A DNA stretch of 62,677 nucleotides from Gnomoniopsis sp. IMI 355080. Lineage: Eukaryota > Ascomycota > Sordariomycetes > Diaporthales > Gnomoniaceae. This document shows, piece by piece, positions 22,904 to 34,670 of this stretch. The DNA lies in the NCBI GenBank assembly GCA_027946555.1, contig JAPEVC010000209.1, positions 1-62,677 of the forward strand, read 5' to 3'. The notes below the pieces were generated by a model that did not search any database, was not told the origin of the DNA, and saw only the letters and a list, made by a program, of their open reading frames with translations. The position numbers and the translations under genes are program-made. Numbering within the stretch: the first letter of the stretch is position 1; each line of letters starts with the position of its first letter.

Positions 22904-23823
22904 TCAGTTCGGTTTCTCATCAGTATCAAATTCATCCCTCCTTGTCCCTTTCCTGTGCCGTATGCCATGCTCATTACTGACATCAGCATCGACACTGATG
23001 CTCTCTCCTTCCTGAGCAGCTTGCTCCTTTCCAACAACCCACGTCTCCATCACGCTCCTCACCTCCTTCTGCTTCCCATCCTTCTTCTTTGCCTGGCCCA
23101 AATGCCACAAGTAGGCCTGATACACTCCCACCTCAGCAATGGCCACGACAATGCTCCCTCCAAGCGTCAAGAATAGCCTCGCAGGCGTGCTCCACCAGCG
23201 GCCCAATACCCACAGCGTCGCAGCGCAGCCCAATATTGTGACGAGAAAGTTGATAACTAACATGACCTGGCGATGCACGTCGTCTAGTGTGACATCGTCA
23301 TCGCCCTCGTCTGCTTTGGTGGATGGGCGGTGAATGTCAGCGAACTGGCTGGCCAACGAGGAGGCAGGGAACTGCTGAGCAAAGGTCGGTAGGGTTCGGG
23401 CGGCCATGCGCTGGTAGGTGCGCTCTTCTTCTTCGCGGCGGAGACGAGCCATGAGAGCTTTGTATTCGGCGGACTGTAGTGAAAGGGTAGAAATGATTTG
23501 TCAGTCGAGAGCATGTACAACAGCCATGGGAGAGGAGGCTGACGAACTGGTTCCGGCTTGGGCGGCGGTGGGGGAATGTAGACGGTCGACCCGCGCAGGA
23601 GAAGCTCAAGACTGTAATCCACATCTCCCTCCTCCAACTCCTGCTTCTGCCGCTTCAAATCCTTCCATAAGTCGACAACCTGGCCATGGGAGATGGGCTT
23701 GCCGACTGCTGGGTCCTCGAGGGTCGGCTCTTCATCTTCCACTGCAGGGCTGTCAACGGGCGCATTCTTCTTTCTATGCTGAAGGGCCTCTACAATCGCA
23801 GGTGTTATGGTGAGGAGGACCAT
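22904..23823 (-). CDS. VMA12: V-ATPase assembly factor Vma12/Vph2 (TMEM199-like)
   Basis: Two exons on the minus strand (23823-23548 and 23473-22904; 74-nt phase 0 intron) give 281 residues. The order matches ER-resident V-ATPase assembly factors. It starts with MVLLTITPAIVEAL, has a middle 'DLWKDLKRQ' and 'LLLRGSTVYIPPPPPKPEP', and then 'SAEYKALMARLRREEEERTYQRM' across and after the splice. Two hydrophobic helices follow (around VINFLVTILGCAATLWVL and LFLTLGGSIVVAIAEVGVY), and a charged cytosolic tail. Vma12 with Vma22 and Vma21 helps build the Vo sector in the ER (known from yeast). The gene is divergent from COQ1 with about 490 bp between the ATGs. The ORF extends upstream of the chosen ATG, but without family resemblance. 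Confidence 0.85.
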
Positions 23824-24310
23824 ATTGATTGCGAGTAATGATGGTGATACTGCGAGCGCATGACCATCGTGTCCGCAGTGCAGATGTTGCGATGTCGTGA
23901 AGCTGATGGGATGTAGGAGCAAGACGCCGTCGTGAGTTATTTGGAAGAACAGCTGTCAAGGCATGGCAGCCATCCCCACCAGCTGGCGCCCCTCGTGCAG
24001 TTCCCGCTGGGGATGTTCCGTACAGCTATCTGTGCTGAGATAGGGTCCCTGGGGTGTACCCCGGACAGAGCCGAGCATCCCTGTCCCTGTCGAGAGCGAT
24101 TCCATGTCCCGATCGGAAAGCTTGCGAAAAAAAGATGGAAGCATCATGAATTATCCGCGCCTGACACTGCAGCATCAACACCGCTGTCACAGCCACCACG
24201 ACGCTCAACGCACACCACAGTCTTCTTCACGATCTGCCCACATGATCAAAGTATTACATTGTACACTTTTCTAACCCAATTGGGCCCCATATCAACACTC
24301 GCAGTGGGAC
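23824..24310. promoter_or_regulatory. Shared divergent promoter of VMA12-like and COQ1 genes
   Basis: A 487-bp spacer between two divergent ATGs. It must hold both promoters; no individual element can be called with confidence. Confidence 0.5.
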
Positions 24311-25778
24311 ATGCACCTCCCTCTCCGGCCGGGAGCTCCGGCCCTGCGTAGAGCAACGACATCACGCCTCTCGCCCTCAATCTCCATATGCTCACAATGC
24401 TTCTATCGCTCGACCCTTGACGTGAGGATACAATCCGATGACCGTAGATCCTACCACACAACACCACCTCGCTCCTCGGCCCTCGGTGCAGCCGTCGCAG
24501 TCGCCAAAAATGTCGTGTCCAACGCCATCTCATCACGGACTTCCAAGCTAAACAACGATCTGATGACTGTCGACCCACTGCGCATCGTCGCCAAAGAGAT
24601 GAAATTTTTGACTGGCAACATCCGCAAGCTGCTCGGCTCTGGCCACCCGTCCCTCGACCGCGTGGCCAAATACTACACTCAAGCTGAGGGCAAGCACATG
24701 CGCCCGCTCATCGTCCTGCTCATGTCGCGCGCAACCCACCTCTGCCCCAAATCCCCCATACCGCCTCAAAATCTGCGCGAGCAGCAGACGCCTAGCTACT
24801 CCATACCGATCGACACCTCTATCACGCCCATGTCCGTCCTGCGCGACGTCAACCCCTCGCCCGCCCCCTCACCAGCCGAGATCGACGCCCTCGCCGCCGA
24901 AACAGACATCCTGCCCTCACAGCGCCGCCTCGCCGAAATCACAGAACTCATCCACACCGCTTCACTGCTCCATGACGACGTTATCGACCACTCAGTCGCC
25001 CGACGCGGCGCACCCAGTGCCAACCTCGAGTTCGGCAACAAGATGGCCGTGCTGGCCGGGGACTTTCTGCTGGGCCGCGCGTCCGTCGCCCTCGCGCGCC
25101 TCCGCAACGCCGAGGTTGTCGAGCTACTCGCGACTGTGATTGCGAACCTCGTCGAGGGCGAGTTCATGCAGCTCAAGAATACGGCCGCCGACGAGACGCG
25201 TCCCGTGTGGAGCGAGGACGCCCTGGGCTACTATCTGAACAAGACATATCTCAAGACGGCCAGCTTGATAAGCAAGAGCTGTCGCGCGGCGGCGCTGCTG
25301 GGAGGTGCGAGTCAGGAATCTGTCGAGGCCGCGTACGCATATGGCAAGAACCTGGGGCTGGCGTTCCAGTTGGTCGACGACATGCTGGATTACACCCGCA
25401 GTGAACAGGAGCTGGGCAAGCCGGCTGGTGCGGACTTGGAACTAGGACTTGCTACGGCGCCGTTATTGTTTGCCTGGAGGGTGAGGCCTGAGCTGGGCGA
25501 GCTGGTAGGGCGGAAGTTTGGGGGGGAGGGTGATGTGCGGAGGGTGAGTCTTGATCATTTCTTGACGCTATGGTTTTCAGAATATGACGTTGGTGACTAA
25601 CTTGATATAAATATAGGCACGAGAACTTGTCCTAGAGACGGAGGGCATCGAAGAGACACGTGCTCTGGCGGAGGACTATGCTGAGAAGGCTATTGCTGCA
25701 CTGAAGGACTTCCCAGACAGCGAGGCTAAAGAGGGCTTGGTAGAGATGGCAGTGAAGACGATCAAGAGGCGGAAGTGA
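24311..25778 (+). CDS. COQ1: Mitochondrial hexaprenyl/polyprenyl diphosphate synthase (coenzyme Q)
   Basis: Two exons (24311-25543 and 25617-25778; 73-nt intron, phase 0) encode 464 residues. The first 60 residues are rich in Arg and Ser with few acids, fitting a mitochondrial targeting peptide. The trans-isoprenyl diphosphate synthase core has KHMRPLIVLLMSR, the first Asp-rich motif LLHDDVIDHS (D222, D223) with the RRG pair after it, and the second motif FQLVDDMLDYT (D356, D357). A fungal insert rich in Pro/Ala lies before the first motif. The enzyme makes the polyprenyl tail of coenzyme Q from isopentenyl and allylic diphosphates in the mitochondrion. The C-terminal exon ends in a Lys/Arg-rich helix. 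COQ1 rather than GGPP synthase is chosen from the N-terminus and overall length. Confidence 0.9.
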
Positions 25779-26306
25779 TCAATCGGACCTTGGGTGAATA
25801 TGGATGAATTGGGTCATCAATCTGTCGACTACTCACCTCCGACGATGTGTATGAGGGTACGTATAGAAAGAGAATTGGGTCTGAAAAGGTAATTTCAAAG
25901 ACCAAAAGGTCCGATATGAGCGAGTGAAAGTGTATTATCACGCATTACACAGGAATGGCGCATGAGTATGGGCGGGTATATATAGATCCGGGGATATCGG
26001 GGGCTATGAAAACGCATCTTCATCCTCTTTAGCCAGTCCGCTTACACCAGCCCTGTGCGCAGCCTCGCTCTCCCCAAACCGGCTTATACCCACGCACGCT
26101 CTCCATGTATGAAGAAATCATTTTCCAGCACACTCTGCCATCCCTTCTCAGGCTAATTACGCCGTCTCATTGCTACTTACCATCAACCCTCACTGGCAAG
26201 TTCAAGTATAAAGTTGCCAAACCGTTAAAGTAATTGCCAATTGTAGTTATTATGATACCTAGGTAAGTTTTCCTCTTGGGTTGCCTTATACTCCATCATA
26301 CTTTCC
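25779..26306. other. Convergent 3' spacer
   Basis: About 530 bp between the 3' ends of COQ1 and a rhodopsin-fold gene. It contains one TACCTAGGTA palindrome (26256) and no recognisable gene. Confidence 0.6.
26256..26265. repeat. TACCTAGGTA palindrome, copy 5
   Basis: Exact copy about 40 bp past the stop codon of the minus-strand membrane protein gene. Confidence 0.8.
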
Positions 26307-27935
26307 CTACTTGCCAGTGGTAACATGTGTCATCAGGTAGGGGTCTCGGAATTGTTTTAGTATTTCCCAAGATTCTGGGGAGATTTCTCGAGCAACGTCC
26401 CTCTCCTCACATGCTGGCCGATTTCTTCCCGAAGAGAATTTTGAACGGAGTGATGCCAAGGAACGGATTTTCGACAGGATCGGCTGCATTGAGATTTTGT
26501 CGAAGAGTCGAGCGCTGGGTAGAAGGCATGACACCACACAACCCACGCCAATCTCGACGTAGGTCCAGAAAAGAAAGATGGAAACGACACCTATAAAGAC
26601 AGATTCTCTAGTTAGAGCTGGTCTATGCATGTCGTCGTGCTCGGGTTAACTTGCCGACTTGATCAACGGTCACAAGTTTCGTACCGAGGACGGTGATAGT
26701 TGGATGAAAGGTATCTTGGATTCTGATTTGAAGGAATATAATCATCCTCAGTAAGCCTGCGATAACAGCGCTGTAGTAGCTGTTAGCTTATAACTTCAAT
26801 CTGGATTGTAATTCGAATTCGTAGCGGTAATTCGGACGATTTACTTGCAAGGCGCTAACAAGGAAGACCAATGATGCTTGGACCTTCCTCTTTGTATTCA
26901 TGTTGAGCTGTTTAATCTGTGATAACGTGAGCCAAACTTACGCAATCCAGGTCTGAAGCTTATGTGTCTTTAATCAACGCTTTTGTACTCACCACCATGA
27001 GCGGTTCCACAAGGATGGCCAGATCCAAAACCCAGCTAATTATTCCACAAGCTGTCAGCATGGAAAAGGTATCCGTGCATTCATGACGCAGTGCGTAAAG
27101 ACTTCGCCAAGCTGCGGAAGGATCATTACCGCAAGCGAGGACTTCGTTCAGGAAAAAAATCACGGTCCAGAGTGCTGTGAGGACAATCAAGGTCCAGTTG
27201 GCGTAGTCGAAGGGTGTTCTACAAGCTCGACCTGGCAAGTAACTTTTTCAGCCGCCTGCTTGACTCGTCTTTGTTATCTGGTGGTTTCGTTTTATAGCCG
27301 AAGCTCATACTTGCTCGCAACTTACCCTTAAATATGCGTCGGAAGAAGAACAGGATTGATAGCTTGATCAACCCCATGGCCCAGGCTTGCACAGGCAAGA
27401 AGGCATACTCGAACTGCCAATGAGACTTTAGCAACTGATATCATATTGCAAGAGTATGGCTAAGAAGACAGTATCATACTAGCAAGACATTGGATTGGCT
27501 TTCTGGAGTGAGTGAGTGCCCTCCAAGGACGTCAAGTTGTGCTCCTACGGACTACCTGTTAGCACCTTCGACACCAAGAGTGTGTCAGACGCTGAGCTCT
27601 GACCTACCTATAATCATCGCAACGCCGGTTCCGATAGTCAGAATCTGGTGATTAATGAAATCATCGTTAGCTTGACCCTCTCCCTCCCACAAATCTTTCA
27701 TATATCTTCTTAGAGAAGATTAAGGACTTACGGTTGCGGGGATCGCGAGCATGGCATCGATTTCAAACACTGTAGAATACCGGCGCTGCGCTTGCATGCG
27801 CATGGAAAAGCAAACTACTGCCAGGCAGGGAAATATCGTTCCTATAGCAGTGATCGTCCCTTGAGTTACATAGGTCATCGTTTTTTCAAGTTTGGGAGGC
27901 ACAACTGTGGTGCCGTTTGGACTTCGTATTTGCAT
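26307..27935 (-). CDS. Fungal rhodopsin-fold integral membrane protein (PTH11-like)
   Basis: Minus-strand exons: 27935-27732, 27644-27608, 27544-27480, 27425-27326, 27231-26993, a likely 9-nt exon 26952-26944, 26907-26849, 26770 to about 26655, and a last exon from about 26612 to the stop at 26307. The product is a seven-helix protein. Landmarks are ILTIGTGVAMIIGAQ, the loop HSLTPESQ, AWAMGLIKLSILFFFRRIF, the Cys-containing DYANWTLIVLTALWTVIFF, then PL....W.LNMNTKRKVQASLVFL and WTYVEIGVG, all typical of the fungal 'Rhodopsin' family. Some members are G-protein-coupled receptors; the ligand here is unknown. The junctions around the 9-nt exon and the last intron are uncertain, and two donors appear to be GC rather than GT. 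Confidence 0.75.
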
Positions 27936-28696
27936 CCGTCTGGGTCGAAGATTACTGCGAAAGGCAGTCGATACGTAGAGCGGGTTGGTGCGTTGATTCA
28001 GCTTGAATCCTTTTGTGTGATCTAATTTGGAATGAAATGAACTTTTACGGATTTAGGGAGACCACCTACCTACCTTGGTAGGTGGCATAATGTTACGTTG
28101 ACCAAGGCCCAGGATGCTTTACCGTAACAATTGGAAGGCTACCAACCGCGACACGCGGCAAGGTATCGTAGATAATAGGAGCAACATTACGTAGGTAGTA
28201 AGGCCTCGGCAGTGTGTTTAGTATCATGCGGCAAGAAAGCAGACGCATACCATATTCGTTGAGCTCTAAGAGCATCCAATTACTATATCACATTCAGTCT
28301 CCCTACCTAACCTTAGGTAGGCAGCCTCTAGCAGCAGGCCAAACTCTTGAAGTGGCAGTGGAACGGCGCGAAGACACTATGTAATAAGCTACCGACAACT
28401 ACAGATAGTTTTGATAAGAGCCATCGATCCAGGTTCCGGTCAAATTCTTGTTCGCCAACTGGACCTCATTTCCGCTCAATGTACGGACGTAACCGTCAAG
28501 CACTCCTTAAGCTCCTCGTACCATTTCGGTTTAGCCTGATCTACCCTTTCCTGCGCCGCAATGCAGCAGGATGTTCCAAGCATAGAAATGACCATCCGAA
28601 ATACATAGACTAGCTTTCGTTTTTCTATAATGAAACGAATGGCCTCGTCGAATCATTGTTCTTCCTAGGCTTAGACACGTTCCTATCACCGCCGCA
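27936..28696. other. Divergent promoter region with two inverted repeats
   Basis: A 760-bp spacer between the minus-strand membrane protein and the plus-strand monooxygenase. It holds an imperfect palindrome near 28066-28087 and a perfect 9-bp inverted repeat at 28302-28321. No gene is seen. Confidence 0.55.
28302..28321. repeat. Perfect inverted repeat CCTACCTAA / TTAGGTAGG
   Basis: Two 9-bp arms separated by CC. It is related to the TACCTAGGTA palindrome family and lies about 375 bp before the monooxygenase start. Confidence 0.7.
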
Positions 28697-30193
28697 ATGT
28701 CCCAGGATCCTATTCGCATTGCCATTAGCGGGGGCGGTCTCGCTGGCGCATCCCTCATCTATGCACTGCTTCAACATCCTCATCTAGACGTCCATATTTT
28801 CGAGTCTGCGCCAGCTTTCAAAGAACGCGGCGCCGCGGTCGGCATCGCACGCAATGCGCTCTCGGCGTTAGATCTCATTGGAGCAACGGCGTGCCTTGAG
28901 CGTGCGGGAGCGGTCCCTCAAAAGGGCGTCTGCTTCATGCTTGCGCAGGGCCCCGATGCTGGCGATTCAGGTGTCAAGATTGGCCAGATTGACGCCGAAG
29001 ATGATAAGCATGTCGTGAGCATCGTGCATCGCGCTGCTTTTCTAAAGGAGTTGCTTGCCAATGTGCCGCCGGAGAGAATGCATGCTTCTAAGAAGCTGGA
29101 GAAGATCAAGTTTGATGACGAAGAGAGGATGACAGGTCCTGTAACGCTCACGTTTGGTGATGGAACGACCCATGAGTGTGATATAATCGTTGGCGCCGAT
29201 GGCATTCACAGTGCTCTTCGAGGAATGATTCTCGGAGATGACCCAGCCGCACAGCCACGAAATACGGGGTGGTGGGCTATTATGGCCCTGAAACCCTATG
29301 CGATTGCTCAGGCTAGTCTAGGGAAAACTCTCGTCAATATCGAGGATGCACGCCAATACGGATGGACTGGCGATGGAACCTGGATGATGCACGATATCCT
29401 TAGTACGTATGATTTTGCACTTGATCCTCGTGTGCTCGGTATCGCCACCCATCACGGACCTGTGCATGAAATCACATGTAGCCAAGCTTTTGGATTAGTC
29501 GAGGACCACGCATTGTCGGACTGGCCTACTGATAAAGAGACAGGTGATGGCCACCAGGTCCAATTCATTGCCTGCGCCATGAATGAGGAAGCACAGGGCT
29601 CTGATCAGTGGCGAACTACTGTAAGTGTGGATGAGCTCCGGCAGAAGTTCCAGGACTGGCCAGCAGATCTTAAGAAAGCCGTCGAAGATGTAAGCGGCCC
29701 AGGCACTCCACTTGAATAACACTTTTCGTCTGCTTATGAGTCAACACAGCTTCTCTGTGACAAATCGGAACAGCCGGCGATGTACCTTTGGGAGCACCCT
29801 CCAGCCCATACCTATGTATCCGGCCCCATGTGTGTAATGGGCGACGCCGCTCACGCTACCACTCCATGGCAAGGCTCAGGGGCGGGGACGGCGATTGAAG
29901 ATGGTCTCGTTCTCTCGACTCTTCTCGGCCACGCTGAGACGATAGAGCAAGCTCGCCTAGCTCTTCAGGTATACGACTCTGTTCGCCGCGAACGCACCCA
30001 ACGAGTTGTGGAATCAAGTCGGGAAACTGGAATGATTAGGACAGGCAGGAGTGAGGAATATGGTCTAAATCTTTCAAAGTTCCAAGAGAAGCTGCTTTCG
30101 AGATGGGATTTTATAATAGACTTTGACAATAAGCAGCATTGCGATGAGGCTTTGGCATTGATGGACAAGCTCGTTGATGGACATGATGGCTGA
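28697..30193 (+). CDS. FAD-dependent monooxygenase, salicylate hydroxylase-like
   Basis: Two exons (28697-29689 and 29750-30193; 60-nt phase 0 intron) give 478 residues, the usual size for class A flavoprotein monooxygenases. The N-terminal dinucleotide fold IRIAISGGGLAGASL binds FAD. VGADGIHSALR is the DG motif that contacts FAD and NAD(P)H. CVMGDAAHATTPWQGSGAGTAIEDG, just after the intron, is the GD motif that binds the flavin ribityl chain. A helical C-terminus follows. Such enzymes hydroxylate aromatic rings using NAD(P)H and O2, often in the cytosol; salicylate-type substrates are a family-level guess. The gene has no obvious pathway partners beside it. Confidence 0.88.
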
Positions 30194-30535
30194 AATCCCT
30201 GGATAATTGAGGCGCCTCAGAAGAACATGAAATTTGACGCTGGCAGTATGTATGACAATGCCTTCTGTAAGCTCATGAAGGAGGATCTTATATAGACTCG
30301 CTGGTGGGCACAGTGTCTACTTGAAACATACAGATACTCAGGTTTGAAGGAACTTCCCATGTCGCGACCGTAACCTCAAGGGCTATTTCTTCTCGAATAC
30401 TTCAAGTGGCTCATTTTAACATTCGCTATTTGATAGATAAGGTGTGAGACGGACCGTCGAATGGTAAAGATCTGGTCTGCTATGGATGTTTCTTCCAAAA
30501 TTCGACCTTGGTGCAACTGTCTACAATTTCATAGC
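30194..30535. other. Convergent 3' spacer
   Basis: About 340 bp between the 3' ends of the monooxygenase and the sirtuin gene. Nothing recognised. Confidence 0.6.
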
Positions 30536-31594
30536 TCATGCTGGTGTATGTTTCGTCAAAAAAGATTCCAGCGCCAAAGGCACTAATGCTGCCGCATCTC
30601 CGACAAACGACCAATCTTCTTCTTCTGGCCGGGCAGTCCCAGCTGTCTTGACCTCCATGTTGAACCAAGCGATCCTAGCACCGCGCTTCCTAGCCTCGCT
30701 GATATATGCAGCAGCAGGATGCACCATGGCACTCGTACCCACGACTAACATCAAATCCACCTTGCCCTCATCTTCATCCAGCCACTGCCTTACTTGTTCC
30801 GCCTTACCCTCAGGAATCCCTTCTCCGAACCACACCACATCTGGGCGAAGAAGATTATCCTTACACTTCGGGCAACGAGGGAGCTCCGCGAGAGGAATGT
30901 CTTTGACGGTAATGGCTTGCATCCTTGCATCGGGCTCTGGCGGGGCTGCAGATTGCCCTTTTGCCAAGGCTGGCACAGTGGGCGTATCCCAATTCTCGGC
31001 CATATAGGCGCAGGCATCGTCCACACAGCGGACGCGGAAGAGCGATCCGTGGAAGTTGACGATCTGTTTCGCAGGATGACCGGACCTTTTGCACAACTCT
31101 AACACTGTGTCAACGCCAAACCCAAATCTATAAGACGCTCAAATCTCTCCTGAGAACCTTCACTTACCGTCTACATTCTGATTCACTGTGAAAAACCCCG
31201 GCACCGCCTCCGCAAGCCTCGTCAGTGCAACGTGAGCGGCGTTGGGATTAGCCTCCAGCACAATTCTGCGACGATCCTCGTAGAATTGCCATACCAAATT
31301 TGGATCCGACTTAAATGCCCCCAACGTCGCGAGCTGCTGGTCGGAATACGTCCGCCAATACCCGCCTGCGCCCCTATAAGTCGGGATGCCTGACGAAGCA
31401 GAGAGGCCGGCGCCAAAGAGGCCCAAGATGCGACGGGACTTTTGCAGGTGCGCGGTGAAGTCTGCCAGCATTTCTTCGGAGGGTGGTGGGAAAGTGGCTG
31501 CTGTGGCTCGCACCTCTTTGTCGAGTTGGGCAAAGTGTCGCTGGAGGGAGGCGTTGGCTGCTGCGAGGAGCTCGTTTTTCAGGTCGGGGTTCAT
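30536..31594 (-). CDS. Sirtuin, class III (SIRT5-like) NAD-dependent deacylase
   Basis: Two exons on the minus strand (31594-31168 and 31104-30536; 63-nt intron, phase 1, with a TTGAC branch site) give 331 residues. NAD-binding motifs are GAGLSASSGIPTYRG, then QNVD, the catalytic His in NFHGSLF, a Cys4 zinc site (C-V-D-D-A-C and CPKC), and GTSAMVHPAA near the end. The helix after GGYWRTY contains FYEDRR; a Tyr and an Arg three apart here mark SIRT5-type enzymes that remove succinyl or malonyl groups rather than acetyl (known for human SIRT5). Desuccinylase activity is inference. The start is the ATG at 31594; upstream in-frame ATGs would add up to 41 residues without family resemblance. Confidence 0.87.
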
Positions 31595-32040
31595 GGTCGC
31601 GGTCCAGGTTTCTGCTGATTCGAATAAGTTGTCTCCTTTTGAATTAGAGAAATACTTTTCTGACTTGAACTTGCAATGAAACGCAGGCGGCATTGTTCGA
31701 CATGATATATGTGGCATCCATGTCGGAGGTTGGGCGTAAGCAGGCTATGCAAGTGGGGATCTGCTGCCTAGAGACAACGTTGGTCGTGGAGACTGGCTTG
31801 CATATATCAGGAGGCTGGCATATAGCGTTTATATATATATGTGATGGAAGATAGCTACTGTCTATGTGACTTGGTGTGAAGTGAATGGAAACAACGCTCA
31901 CAGAGCTTGTTGCTCGTAAACAACCACCCGCCCCCCTTCATCCCTATGTGGACCAATTATTGTGGACATGAGCGTGAATTAAAAGAGCCAAATAGTTGTA
32001 ATAGATCATGTTCTTTCTCGTCAATCACATAGTTGTGGTA
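31595..32040. other. Spacer upstream of the sirtuin gene
   Basis: About 445 bp containing the sirtuin promoter and the 3' end of the methyltransferase gene. Nothing else is seen. Confidence 0.55.
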
Positions 32041-33485
32041 TCATATAGAGTTTTCGGCTCGTGTGATGGTGTTGCTGTAAGGCTTACGACCATAAACAGA
32101 ATATCTGTGACTGCAGTCAGTATCTAGGTAGAGTCACGAGAAGACAACCCGAGGAGCACTTACACAACATAGTAGAAGTGAATCTTGGTGTTCCGCAAAT
32201 CCTTTCGCACATCCACAAGTAAAAGCTCCACCTCCTCGGGCGCCCAGCCCAACATCTTTGTGAAAAGTCCTATCGAGAAGCCATGCAGCCCGTCCATGAT
32301 ATTTTCTAGCTGCATTGCGCCCAGCATTTTCTGGTCGTCGCCCTTTGCCCATTGATTTCCAGGCAAGGCGAACTTCTTTTCAGTCACATCAATAAACCCC
32401 GCATCCGTCATTTGAGATTTATACTTGGCGCATGCACAAGCATTCTTGCCCATCCTCTTCACGGCCTCAATCATAAAGTCGTTCCACTTCTCCAATGCCG
32501 TGCCCGCGAGGGAGTCGTCTACGCATTGCAGCTTGACGTAGTAGTCCTGGAACTCGATCCAGCCTCCCGGATTTAGGTTCTCGTAACACTTTGCAAACAT
32601 GGCGGGGAAATCTGAAATGGACCCTGTCATGTGCCTGGAGTGGATGAAGTCGAACCTGTCGCTATATACCCAATCATCCTCGGCATCGTCCACCTCGAAC
32701 CGGCAGTTCGGCGGTACATATTCGGGCTGAATGGGACTCAAGTCCGTACCCAGCACGTCGCTCTCGGGGTGCTCGTTGGCAAAGTCAACTGCCCATATTC
32801 CCGTTCCCGTCCCAATGTCCAAAACGCGATTCGGCTGCTCCAAGGGCGCTAAATACAGCCCTTCAAACAATCGTACAGCAATACTATGTTGCAGGTCCAG
32901 GCGTTCCTGTTCAGGGATGTCGTTGGGCATAAAGTACTTGCCCTCGTGGTACCGATGCCAGGTGCGCCCGTGCTCTTCTACAAAGTCGAAGATAGAGGAT
33001 GTCGCGGACATGCTGGACGACTGCGTGCGGAATGAGCCGACCGCAGAATCGGCATCGCTTCTGCTCTCGTCGCTGTCGACGCTGAGGCCGAGGGAGAAAG
33101 AGCTAGGCGCGTGAGTGCTGACTGAGTCGCTGTCGGTTGGTGCGCTGGCGGAGTCAAGGCGGGATGGCGCGGCCCCGGGTGAACTTAATGGATCCGTGGG
33201 TGGTGCCACCCGCTCAGCTTCATCCGCGTCCATCGTGGACGGTACCAAATTCTGTGTTCCTGTCGGCGAAGAGGACGGCTGGGTATGTTGACTCGGGTTC
33301 AAATGATGTTCCAAGGCTGGGCGGGTTTTGAAGGACTCCGGGATTGTAGAGGATTTTTCGGGCACGGCGTGGGTCGCCGGATCTGGACCGGCCGTCTGCT
33401 GCCGCTTTGTCTCACTCGGCTGAGGCTCCGGACATTCCCCCTTATCGGTAATGTCTTCCTGCTCAATCCGCTGCCTGGTCTCCAT
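32041..33485 (-). CDS. LaeA-like class I SAM-dependent methyltransferase
   Basis: Two exons on the minus strand (33485-32164 and 32104-32041; 59-nt intron, phase 2). From the ATG at 33485 the protein has 461 residues; a further in-frame ATG at 33527 would add 14. The first 165 residues are Pro/Ser/Thr-rich and disordered. The methyltransferase domain starts at 'GRTWHRYHEGKYFMPND', has the SAM-binding loop VLDIGTGTGIWA, a TDLSPIQPEYVPPN acidic-loop strand, and FDFIHSRHMTGS with the later strand GGWIEFQDY. This is the layout of LaeA/TAM-type fungal enzymes, some of which control secondary metabolism from the nucleus. The tail, 'YVVYSVYGRKP', is only reached by splicing the last intron, which supports the model. 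The target substrate is unknown. Confidence 0.88.
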
Positions 33486-34670
33486 TATAAACGAAGCACC
33501 TGACTGGGCGTAAATGCGAATCTTCAAGGCCCTCGAATTTCGGAGAGAACGATAAGCACCTGGGCATTGGAGACTAGTTCCCGAACGTGGCGTCGGTCTG
33601 GAACGGGGGAACGGGGGGACTGAGGGCTCTGTGCGCCAAGTTGTGATTGGATCGCCTTCACGCTACTCTCCCAGCTTAAGGCCGAGTCAGCTCCCTCCCG
33701 GTGCTAAGGAGACCTTGCAGATTAAGGCGTTAAGACGGCGTGCTTTCTACCATGCCTAGACCTCAAGACGTTTGACACTGCTCAAATTTAACAGTGCACA
33801 AGGTAGCGAATTCCCGGGGGGTAGATGAGTGTTTCGGGCATGCCCGTTGCTCCCAATCCCTACAATACCCGAGATGCTAGTACTAAGGAGGTTCCCACCA
33901 GTGCGCTGTGGCAGACTTCCAAATGCAAGACGCCGAGTTGTATTGGCAGCATCGTTTCATCATGTTGACCTTTCACTGGCTGGTGGTTGTTGCGCCCTGT
34001 GGCCAAGGTGGGTAGAAGGAAGGATCTTAAGATTGCAGTCGTATTATCAACGGGGGGCCTCCAGTCCATCGGGTCCAAGATGGCCGCGCTGGAGACATTG
34101 AACTTCTATGCAGAAGTGATCCAGTCCAAAATAACGGTCGCGACTGGAGACTAGAAGTTAGTATACCTAGTAAGAGTCAGATTCACAAAAGCAACGATGG
34201 ATTACTAAGACACATTGAGCTCCGCAACCCTTTGTGGGCATGATAGCGACATCCGGCGCCGATATCAATGTGCAAACTGAGGCGGTATATGCGCAAGCAT
34301 GGTGCAATGTCCCTGCATATCACGCAACCTGTCGAGGACAACGCCGGCAACTCCACCACCCCGCCATCATTTGAGAATGTGAAAGGGTGCAGCGGAGAAT
34401 TTGGAGTGTCGTGATGCTGAAGCCGCTATTGTGAGAGCCATTCTGCTGTGCAATCGCGGGGTTGATAAGCAGCCCCACGCGGCACAGGTGAATATGTGAT
34501 CGTGGGTCCGGATGATGGAAGCATGTCGAACACGGTATTTATCAGGACTATAATTAGAGGATTTTCTCCGCTCCTAGTTACGTGTCTGGGCAAGAGTGCC
34601 ACCTAAGTATTGACAGCCTTCAATCACTCATATTCCCAGTGTCTGTCTCTACCAGTCGCCGTTGAACATC
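33486..34670. other. 1.2 kb divergent promoter region, no gene seen
   Basis: Lies between the methyltransferase and the DUF1993 gene. Short open frames only; no repeats of note. Confidence 0.6.

Noticed and set aside
28697..33485. Monooxygenase, sirtuin and methyltransferase as a biosynthetic cluster
   Set aside because: No backbone enzyme (PKS, NRPS, terpene cyclase) or dedicated transporter in between; the neighbours look like housekeeping genes.
32352..33503. Plus-strand ORFs over the methyltransferase gene
   Set aside because: The minus strand holds the clear SAM-binding motifs; the plus-strand frames have none.
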